The notes under the pieces were generated by a model. It did not search any database. It was not told the origin of the DNA and saw nothing but the letters and a program-made list of their open reading frames with translations. The translations under genes and the position numbers were made by a program. Positions 25,601 through 37,600 of a stretch of DNA of 64,000 nucleotides are shown one piece after another. Source of the DNA: Sinohyriopsis cumingii (lineage: Eukaryota; Mollusca; Bivalvia; Unionida; Unionidae); assembly GCA_028554795.2 (NCBI GenBank), contig CM068839.1, forward strand, positions 39,709,006-39,773,005, given 5' to 3'. How positions within the stretch are numbered: position 1 is the first letter of the stretch; the number at the start of each line of letters is the position of its first letter.

Positions 25601-28600
25601 CCAAGATTTTACGATAATTAGCATGAGAAAAAATTACATTGAACCTGAGACAGTTATTCTCAGAAAATGTCTGACTGGTTTAGACTCTTGTCATTTAATT
25701 TTTTTTATAACATTCAAGTAGATTATGGCTCCAAAATGAAGCTAAAATCAAATAGGAACTCTCTATTGTCATTTAATTAATTATTTTATAACATTCAAGT
25801 AGATGAGGGTTGCCAAAATGAAGCTAAAATCGAATAGGAACTCTCTGTTGTTGTTTTTGCAGCAGAGTACATTCTCTAAAGGATGAGGGGCCCCAAGTGG
25901 CAAAGTGGTCTAAAGCACTCTCCTTTATGGATCACTGCCATCTCACCTCTGTCTGCGTGGGTTCGAGTCTCAGATTCGGCTAATGTGGGTATTTGAGAAA
26001 GCTTGCCAGTAGCTTCTCGTGGGTCGGTGGTTCTTTCTGGGGTTTTCCGGGGTTCTTCCTCCACCATTAATACTGGCCGCAATGTATAGCCTATTGTGTG
26101 CTGAAAAATGGCGTTAAACCCTACAACAACAACAACATAAAAAAGATGATCCTAAAGGACGACGTAAGTTTTAGGACATGAGAAAATTGTTAGGAGTCTG
26201 TGCTCTTAAAATAAGTAAAAGAAAAGAGGAAAAGCAACAAGCTTTGTAAAATTCAACAAATAAGTTATTTTAATAGAATACAAAGTGAAAATGAAAAGAA
26301 AAAAAGCTTATGGCATTGCAATTAAATAACAAAATAATCTAGAATTACAGACACAAGTCCTAATAATTTTAAAGTTCTGAATAAACTTGAGTATGCATCC
26401 AAATTAAGGTGTTGATGTGTCTGTGATAACCTGTATAATGCTGATGTGCTAACAATCTTTTGTTGCAAGACAGTACTATAATTCCAGGTTTTGAATTAAC
26501 TATAAATGACAGTGAATGTCTCTGTCCAAAAATATTATTTTTGTTAAGAGCACTCTGTATTTCCAGAGAATATTTACTTCAACAATCTGAAAAAATAAAT
26601 CCAGCCCAAATGAATAGCGGTCCAACAATAACACAAACTGATTCTGCTACATTTTAAGTACAAATTAATATTCTGTCCAGTAACAAGCTTATATAGTCTT
26701 GTACTTGACTTCATGTCACAATTAACGTTTAATTAAAAAAAACATTACCTAATGGAAAATAACCCTCTAGAAAGTTCTTAATGTTTACCAAAAAAATGTT
26801 AGCTATAATTAGCAGTATGATACTAAAATTATAATATATAACCTTGACAATGTCAGATACACCTGGTAAATTGTAGGGGAATCCCAGTAACCTAAGACAA
26901 GACCCAAATAAACATATTTACTTCTATTAATGATGATCCTGATAGCAAAAAAATGCCCCAAAAACATGCACATACAGAATATTTTAGTTATGTATTATCT
27001 GCTTACAAAATAAAATAAAAAAAATCAACAATTCAGGTCAAGTAGAAATTAACTTGACTTTGTACAAGGTTAGAAATTTAAATTTTAGAAAAGCAACAAA
27101 CAATACAAATTAAACATACATAACAAAATATTTTTTTTCATATCCCAAGATTTGTATGCATTTAAAATTTATAGCATTTTCAGTGTCCTAACACTTACAG
27201 ATGTAAAAAAAATGTAAAGACAAAATCGGTAAAATCACCATGTTACACACAGCAATGACCAGCTCTTGTTCATTTACTATGTCATTCAACTGTTATAAAC
27301 TACTATGATTGTTTTTATGTTATTATTTTGCATGTGCATATTTTCCAATTTATGCAACCTGAAATAAAATAAAGGTAAATAAAAACTTCAATACTTAACA
27401 GTGTGCTTAGAGCTGACTGGGTGACTTGTAATTTATATAGTGTTCTGAACAGTACTTATGAAGTGCCAATCATACTGTTATTTATATTCTTCTTTATTCC
27501 CAAAAATAATTGATGCAGATTTTGCTTTATTCATTGTTTTGACCAAATCTCATTCTTCCAAATCACACTGAAATAAGATGCCCATTTTATTTTATTATTT
27601 TGAAACACGTGTACAAGAGTTACTATTTTTCAATGATATAAGCGATCCAACAAAGTGAAGTAAATCAAATGAAAAGACTAACATCTTATACAAGGCACAT
27701 AACCAGCATTTGCATAACTTATCATCATCAATTTAGTTTATGTTTCAGCTTACTGTAATGCAAATTCATAACTTTCAAACACAGCATTCATTCCACCTTT
27801 TATCTTGGCCAGCTGGTTGTTTTGGAAATTTGGTTTTCTGACAGAAAGCCAGTAATTATTTCAACCATGAAACTGGCTTAGGAAAAGAGATTTTTGTCTG
27901 GCAGCAATATTGGCACCCATTTGTTCTACAACATTAATCCACACCAATTAGTTGTTGTGAAAAGTAAAGTGGGTTGAACAAGATGAGATGCCATGCATAA
28001 TAGCAGTACTAAATTATTTGGCCCCTAAAACTGATATTAGACTGATTAATTGTCATTCATTGTCAATCAATTAAAGTATGATCACTTACTCAGTTGAGTA
28101 GCACGATTACCGCAGCCAAGAACACAGGTACTTAATTATGGTAGCTTACATCAACTACATCTGAGTGTTTAAAGTATTACAATTATTTCAAAGCATTATT
28201 TCTGAAATTTTACTTTATTTTGCAGGTATTTTTAACATTTAGCACATTGGTGTCTATAATTTAAATCTAAGGGATATACTTCACTCAGTACAAGTGAAAA
28301 TCTTCAATGTACATGCAGTGATGCCATGATGTAAACTAAATGCAAGTGCTGAACCACGTGTTCATTGTTGTCAGACTGCGAGCATATTTTTAATGAGTTA
28401 GGTATTTACATTTTCAAAGCTAAATAAAAATGTAATTACTGGTGCATTGATACAATATTCTAACGCAATAATGCTTAAACAAACAACAATAAACTGAAAA
28501 CAAAAAGGATAGGTTACTATTGTAAATGTTTACAACAACCCGCTTATGTGCAACTCTTTTCACCGATCAAATTATTCATATTTGAACTGGGTAAAAATAA

Positions 28601-31600
28601 CAAGGATACAGAGGCAAATTAAATATATTTATTGACTTTTCAAACAAATTATATCAATTTATAACTTTTCTATGCAATAATTCATGATGATAGTCACTTA
28701 ACAACCAGTCATTTTTTATTTTTAAATGTTACAATCAAGAAAATACATTGATCAATGTTGAAGGTGTCCCAAGACATGAAACAATTGCTATAACTGTGTC
28801 GCAAAATTTATAGTCATAAAAAAAATTACTCTTGAACATAATTTAGGGTGTCCTACGGCTTATAGTGTCCCAAGACTTACAGTCGTTATGGGAGTGGCCG
28901 AGTGGTCTAAAGCGCTCTCCGTTATGGATCACTGCCATGTCACCTCTGTCTGCGTGGGTTCGAGTCTAGGATTCAGCCAATGTGGGTATGTGAGAAAGCT
29001 TGCCAGTAGCTTCTCGTGGGTCGGTGGTTCTTTCTGGGGTTTTCCCGGGTTCTTCCTCCACCATTAATACTGGCCGCCATGTATAGCCTATCGTGTGCTG
29101 AAAAATGGCGTTAAACCCTACAACAACAACAACAACAACAGTCATTATGGTACTCTAAAGGCTATTTATAGCATTCTTTTTCAAGGATACATCTAATGAA
29201 AAAGTAAACACACAGATAGTGCCCCTCAATAAATTAAATCATTGTTCATCCAAAGAAATTAAAGGATGCATGAAGAAAAAAATAACAAAATGTAAAGCCT
29301 AGTAATATTAAAAAATTTCTTACATATCACATTTACTTATTGTAATTAATGATTGTTATTTCTAAATAGTAAGATTTTAAATTTGTGCCTAACAATGAAT
29401 CTAAATTCCTTTCAAGGCATTACTCATACTGCCATATCTATCTTCAGCTATGGAAAGATGAAAACGATGTAAATTGATACTAAATATGACAGATTTTACT
29501 CCTCCAACCCATGAGTGGAATACATATGAAACACAGGATTTGTTTTAACTCTACTGGTCAACTACCTTCTGGATTTCATAATTTTACTATGATAATAATA
29601 AAAATAAGGGCACTTTATTTCAGCATGACTTGGTCTTGTTTTTAATAATAATAATAATTATAATAATAATAATAATCTAATAACAAGAAAACAGCAATTC
29701 ACATTTAAATCAGGTGTACTTTTGAGAATTATATACATGTTTAAAGTGTTCTTTTTTTAAAGGATAATTACCATGCACTTATTTGATTCTGGGAGAAACA
29801 CATAACATTTGAAGGTGAAATACTGGATATGGGGTCATTCACATATGACATCACAGTGAGGGGGTCAGGGGTCAAAATTTTGTGACAAAGTGTGACAAAG
29901 GGGAGGGAGGGGGTTTGAAGAAATGTGACATCACAACAAATATGCATGTGGAACACTTTTTAAAAATATAATGTCAGAACAAAAAAGAATTTTTGACCTG
30001 CATTCTCAGTCCATTTTTATCCACAATAGATAACAACTGTCTCGTGGTCGACTTACATTAATATTGTTAACTCAGATGAAATATTGGGTAATATTAACTG
30101 GTTTTAACTGGGTTTTTTAAAATTAAGTAATTCTTTTTTTAATATAATGTAATACACATTTTAAAAACAAAATGTAGACTAAATAAAATGTAGGCCTACT
30201 GGTGATTAAACTTAGATTTTAGAAAAGTAACACAGTAGGCTAACAAGTTATCACCATCTTGACAACAGTTAGATGAGACGAAAGACACACGAGTTTAGCA
30301 AGTTGAAAGATGGTGTAACTTTTATGCGAAAAAACAACAAATGTAATTAGTTGAGTAGCGTCAAGGCAGAGCTCTGTGTTGTGCTGGCATGCTACACACA
30401 TTAAATTGAATAAATATATCAAATGTTAGCTTTGTTTCTTTCTTTTCATTTAAAACGTTTTATTGACACCACTTAAGTGCTTGACTATAAACAGTCCTAC
30501 TATGTACTAGTCTTTGAATCTTGATGACATTTTTTAAAAATCAGTCTGAAAAAGACAGGATGAGGTAAGGATTGAGCCAGCATGCAGCACTAATAACATT
30601 TACGCTACTGAAACCATACAACATAAGGTGTCCTGTTATATTAATTTTAATTTTCATGACTTTTTGGCAGCCAATAGCAATGGATAAAATTAAATTATAT
30701 CAGTCTTTATTTAATGCTTATGTGCTAGCATATAATACAAAAGCCAAAAGGATGTGCCAGAAGAACTTATTATAAAGTGGATTAGTATCAAGAATGACAC
30801 AGATTTCTCTTAAAATTTAACCATATGTTGCAAGAGATCAAGGCAATCTCCGTTACGAGAAAAGGACCACTTCTTAACTTTTAGACAAAATAAGCACCAT
30901 CAGTTTTAAAAAAAAGTTTCTAAAATTTAGAGTTCAACGAACAACAGACCGATGTCTTGAATATCATTACTTCTGAAACACTACTCAAAGAAATGCTATA
31001 GTTCAATTACATTTGAAGTCACTGGATATTGTAATGCATGGTTATCATGAAAAAAGACAGTTTGAAGTCTACAGAAGTATCAAAACCTTAGATCAATTAA
31101 CAGAGCATTAAAAAAAGATGGCCTCAATAAAGGTTGAAGTGGACTATACCTTCGTCTACTTCCTAAGCATAGTTCATTGTCAAAAGGTGGGTGTCATGTA
31201 ACCACTGTCCCAGTAAAGTTAATCAGCGAGCAAAATGATTATCACACTAAACATATTGATGGCCAGTTTCACACAGCTACAAATAGACACATGGAAGAAC
31301 TGTCTTAAATGCTTGAACTGGATAAGGCTTGTTTTATCAGCCAGGATGATAAATGTTGCATCCCAACTGGTTTGGTCGCTGCCAATAAGCACAGACCACT
31401 GCTAATGTACACTGAGTATAAAATAAGCCTTCATGACCATGACTGGGTAGTTGCTGCCCAGCACAAGCTAATACTCTTGGTGTATACTGGCATTAAGATC
31501 CATCGCAATGGTCTTGGAAACAGAGATGCTGTTGGCGTTTTTGGCCCAAAGTTTATAGCCATCAAATCTGGAAAACACTCCACATCAATAGCACTCAGCC

Positions 31601-34600
31601 ATGGATCTGACTATTAAAAGTTGCTGTGTCAGACAGAGTTCAATACCATAATCAGGACTGGTATTGATAAATTGGTCAAGCCAATTCTCATGTTTACTGT
31701 TGATGGTGCACTGGATGAAAACCCATAGTATCAAAAGTCATTAAGGATGCCATCCACCATTTCATGAAACAAGATCTTAACTTGCTGCAACAAATGCTCC
31801 AGGATGAAGTGCTTTTAACAGAGTGGAGAGAAAGATGGCACCTTTGAGCAGGGAAGTGAGTGGATTAATATTACCTCATGACAAATATGGCAGCCATTTT
31901 GACGAACGAGGTAAGACAATTGACACTGAGCTAGAGAAGAAAAACTTTGAATTTGCCGGGAAAATGTTGGCTGAAATAAGGTCACACTTGACTGTAGACA
32001 ATTACCCAACCAATGCTGAGTATATGGATCCATTAAATTCAGAGCTCATGGAGCAAGACATATTGTGTAGAGATCAAAACTGGTGTGACACCCATGTCTG
32101 TTCAAGCCAATACTTGCCTAAGATTGTAAAGTTTGACGACAATATGCGCTGCTCAAAACTCATTCTTCAGCGTGAAAAAAAGACAGATATCTTTCTCCTC
32201 ATTTACCCATTGTTCAAACACGTGAAGGGCTTAAAGTTCCAGAATGAGCAACAGATGAAGCCTTGCACGAATTTCCATCCTTATTTGCAACTCAAAGTCT
32301 CAAAACAGAAGACATTCTACCTCTCAAAACAGAAGACATTTTACCTCGGTCATCAAACACATTTCAGACATTTCCCTACAATTTTTATTGCCCTTCAATG
32401 AATGAGATGCCATATGCACTTCAGCTCTCTGGTCATGCTGTGCAATCATTCAGTCCTTCACAAACAAATAGTAGTTGCATCGAAGTGCATCAGACCAGTA
32501 AGAGTCACTGCAACGCAAAATGATGGTCATACAAGCGAATGCGTGTGTGTGATTTACATTTTTAATGTAGCTTTAACAATTTTTCAGTCATATCGCTACG
32601 ATGTCTGCAGTTTATAGTGATATCTAGCACTGGGGCATCATGCTGCAGACATGTAGCATGATGTTCCACCCAGTCACATTATCCTGTCACCAGGCCGACC
32701 GGTCCTAACATTAACTTCTTAATGCTGAGTGCCAAGTGAGGTGGCTCTTAGTACCATTTTTGTAAGTCTTTGGTATGACTCGGCCGGTGATTGAACCCAC
32801 GATCTCCCGTATCTGAGGCAGATGCTCTAACCACTAGGCCACTGGAGCGGTCACTAGCAAATGCAGAGTGGAGAAAGTGTGGATTGGACTGAGGAGGAGG
32901 AGCTTGATTTGGATGGAATATCCCTCCCAAATAAACGACGTTAATCTAGAAATAAATGGATTTCTTGTTCATTCAATGGAGGAGCATCTTACTTTGCTTG
33001 GGATAATGATAGCTATGAAGAGATGTAATTCATTTACAAATACCTGAGATATTAAACCCTTAGAATTTTCGTGGATTTGTTTAAACTTTAATGTTAGTAA
33101 TAACTGAAGTGATCGATGTGTTCAATTTACATTTCATTTTGTTTTCTGTTTAAAATTAATTAACTTTTTTTTATAACTTTTAACAAGCCAAGCAGTCATT
33201 GTAAAAACCTGATTAAGTAAACACTATTTTACATGACAGATTGTTGTTTTGTCTGTATAGTTAACTGATTTACATTTCATTTACTTTTCAGTATTGCAAA
33301 AAATTGTGGAAAGAAAGGGGGGTTTAAGAGAGCTGTGATGTCACATAGAGGGAGGCCTGGGTTTTTGTGACAAAAATTCATTCAAGTGAACCCTGCTGTT
33401 CAAACTATGACACTGCAGGTGCAAAAAAAGTGTTATATGAAATAAAAGACTTACTAATTGGGTATCTTACCTGTAACAACTGTAAAATAGTTATCATGAA
33501 GTTACGCTTTTCCATTTCTGTAAATTTTACAACTGGCTCCCTCTCCTCCAATGCAAACATGTTCGGTGCAAGGTTTTCATCCTTCTTGATTATGGAGTAC
33601 TCATGTATAAGGACAAGAAGAGCCAGTTTGTGGGGTGTCACCTGCTCCTTCAAGGGTTTCTTGTTGGCAAGGCCAAATGTAAATAAGTCTGTCTGTGCAT
33701 CTGCTGCCATAATGATTTCCTATGAAAAAAATAAAATAAAACAAAAATGGTAATAGAGTAGCAAGTTTCTATTTAGTGCCATAGTTGTCTGTCTGTAAGG
33801 AATGTGTGAAAATCTACTTTGAATCCCTACCTGTTGATCATTCTTATGTAAACTGTATTCTTGTCAGAACTGCTATATGAACAGTTCCTCGTTATTATTA
33901 TACACATGCACTACTAAAAAATGTGTGGTGTGTGTGTTGATAGGAACACATAGATGAGAATCGTTGTTTCATGAGGGATTCATTACCGCCAAGTAGGTTA
34001 TATGAGCAAATGTAACTTGGGGTCTAAAAGGATGTTTGCAATATCAATATCTGAGCAATTTATAAATGGATGCTGCATCACAGCAATGGTACACTGTTAT
34101 ACACACGGTCTTGCTCCCAAAGCAAATGACCTACCACAATTCCAAGTCTAGGCTATATTAGAATCATGAAAAGGTCAACATAAGTGTAACAATCTTCATT
34201 GGCTTAAACTCCCACCTTACCCCACAACATAACTCCTTCAATGAAACAAGCTTCTACCCTACCCAACATCATACTTTTGCTGGTTTGAACTCTTACCTTA
34301 CCCCATCCCATCACTCCATTGCTGGTATGAACTCCCACCTTACCTCAAACATCATTCCTTTGCTAGTTTGAACTCCCACCTTATCCCACTGCTGTCACTC
34401 CTTCACTGGTTTGTAAAATTGCTCTTTATTTCCATCGCAGCTTGTGTTCCATTTCTTTATATCCAAATAAACTAAACTGCTTTAGTAAAAAAATTCTAAC
34501 TACATTCTAAATTTGGAACCGGCAAGGGGGTTGATAGGCATTAGAGGGGGGGGGGGTCTTTATATCTTTGGCTGTCCTAACATCTGATTATGGCTTCAAA

Positions 34601-37600
34601 CATGAAGGTAACTCAAAGATATTTAGTGCCACAACTCGAGAAAAGTGACAGTCAATTTTTCACTGCAGCTGTAATCTTTAACATGTGTTTTTACTGCAGG
34701 AAAGAAAAACTGTAGGCTAGAAATCACTATGAGTGATTTTCTTCAGTGATGTGTTGATCTCGTTGTCACCACTTTGATCGTGTCTGTTACGGCTAAACAA
34801 CTTTTAAATTATCAAATATTTTATTCACGCCCAGCAAGAAGCGTATCTTAATATACATGTCCCAAAGTCTATTTTGCAGCTATCAGCAGGGCATGGATGA
34901 ATCTGACAATTATTGACAAATAGGTCTCAATGACCTTAACCGTTGGTCAAAGTATGTAGTCTTCAACAAAACTCTGTGTGCATAAACCATTATTTACTCA
35001 TTAGACATACAATGACTATAACCTCCGACGTTTCAACCCCTGAATCTACAGATTTCTTTATTATCCCAAGTACAAGCTATCCACAAATTATGGTCAAGGA
35101 ACTTGCTCTACAACAATGGTTCTCCAACTTTTTGCAACCACGGCTCACTTCCAAGTATTCTATGGATATTTAATACATCACCTGCAGCAAGCCTGCACTC
35201 CACTGGAGCACCTATGTCCCTGAAAACTTACTCTGCAAAACAAACTTTTTACTGAGCCACAATTACAGACATTTTACCTTTTGACTCAAAATTGTTAAGC
35301 CTCTTCCATACTTTTAGATGATGCCCTGAGCAAACTTTGATCAAGGTATGTCATCTACAACTAAAATTATTCCAGAAACATTTTCCTTCTTTTAATCACA
35401 GTGACCTTGACAATTCCCTATTTAACCTCAATTCAATGACTTCTTCCTTTCCCAATGTAAGTCATCTGCAAACTCTGGTAAAGGCACATACTTAATAACT
35501 AACATTCTTTATAAAGAAGCTATTGATTTAATTCAGTCAGTGCCATTGACATTTGCACACCAAAGTTAATAGTTTTCTTCCTTAAACCATGCACAAAAAT
35601 CCAGAGTTTGGTCCTGGAAAGATGTGAAGAAATAATGTTATTGATAGGAAATAGTTTGTCATATTTGTTACCTTGACACTTTGACCTTCTGACTAAAACC
35701 GATAGGCCTCTTCCTTACTCTAAGCGCAAGTCACCTGTCAAATTTATTCAGACATGTAGAATTAATGTATTATGCAAAAAACACTTTTCTTCTTTTAGTC
35801 AAAATTTTTTATCCTCGAATTGACAGATCTCTACCTTAACACAAATGATCTACATTCACAAAGATTGATAATTGTAAATGGTGGAGAACTCAATAAATGA
35901 ATTTTGTAACAGATAATTTGACATGAAATTATAATACGCTTTATGGAGGGTATATAACAAGCAGTGTTTGAAAACTTGCTACAAATGTAGGCAAAAGAGA
36001 CAAAGCAAATGTAGACAGACCCACCAATAAAGTGACAAAATAATTGAAACTAAAGTAAAACATTTATTCTGCAGTGGCAAAAAATTAAATTTTGTCATCA
36101 GAAAACATATATATGTACCCCCTGTCCATTTGTATCTCTACTGGGACTGAGCCCTTTCCTCTAAAGTTTGCTTTTGTTTTTTTACTGGGTGGACTGCAAT
36201 ATCAGTATCTCTACATTTGAAATCATAGTAGAATATACAAACTGTCAAAATTTCAACTGTAAACAACATACCTGTTGATCACTAGCAGGTAAAACAAGAC
36301 CAAAACCCCTGCATACATTGAACATGCTGATTGGGCATATTTATTACATTTGGTTTACTTTTCAAGTTTCAGCCAATCACCGAGTAAAACAGTGTCTTCT
36401 CTTTAAATTTACTGGATAACTTACTTTGCCAGCACAGTCAAAACATTCAAAGTATGATCATAATCAATTGTAATAATTCTGCATCAAAGTCAGACATTAG
36501 CTGATATATTACACTAACATTTATATCTCTCTGGTTCTTTTTTAATTGCTTTTATTCCACTTACATTTTATTACTGTAGGGTGAGCATGTGATGAACATT
36601 TTCTACAGCAGCAATCTCTAGATTTCACCAGGCCAAAAATGGGAAACCAATAGCATAACCAATAACATGTAAAATCTGCATCTATCAATTGGTTAGTCAG
36701 AAACACCATTCACACAACAGCATCACCATTCACACGACAGCATCACTATTCACACAACAGTGTCACCATTCACACCTGATAGCTTCACATTGGCAAGGTA
36801 CATCATGGGAAAAAAGGTATGAAGATTATGTACTTTCAATAAGCAGGAGGGCAACAGTAATCTGCTATCTCAGGAGTACCTCAAGTGCAATACTGTTGCC
36901 ATCAGATCTATGGTTTATTAATAGAGGGTACCACAGAAAGAAATTCCAGTTGTTAGTTTGCAATTACACTTATGTCATGATGTCACAGAACTCTTTGCAG
37001 GTCAGTTGAAAATGTATATATATTCATCAGTGCTGATGAATTTTCATTCTTCATTCTTGTATGAAGAAAATGAATCCAAACTGCAGTGAGGTATGATTAC
37101 TTACACTCTTCACTTTCATTGATAGTCGCTATTTATTATATAATATACTCAGTTTTATGTTAACACTATTTCAGATTTGCAATGCTTGCGAGTTTTTTTA
37201 TATATAATATCAAACTTGTAGCAAAGGATGAAATGGAAAAGAAAAACAAATAGCATTTAGATCAATAAAGCATTTATAAGTATGTATCAATGGACATTCA
37301 TAGGGTTCTAAAGTGATGGGTTTTTATCAAACTTCTGCCATGGTTGGCTTAGTAAGAACTGTATCCTTGCTTTCTATGATGTTGCAGGTGCTATGGTATC
37401 ACGGTATTCAAAGTTTTCAGTATTTTCTTCATAACATCATCTACCATGTGCTTAGCTTATATACAATGGATAACCAAAAATTACTAATTCTGCATCACCA
37501 TTTGATTTTGGGAAAATGTTGGAACATCTGGAGTTGTTTAAACAGTCTCTTGTAGACATATACTTTCACGCACATTACCAGAGACAATCCCGGCCCCACC

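Noticed and set aside
28891-28975. A tRNA gene
   Set aside because: Box A and box B are good, but the acceptor and anticodon stems do not form a sound tRNA and the sequence continues into a SINE body and tail.
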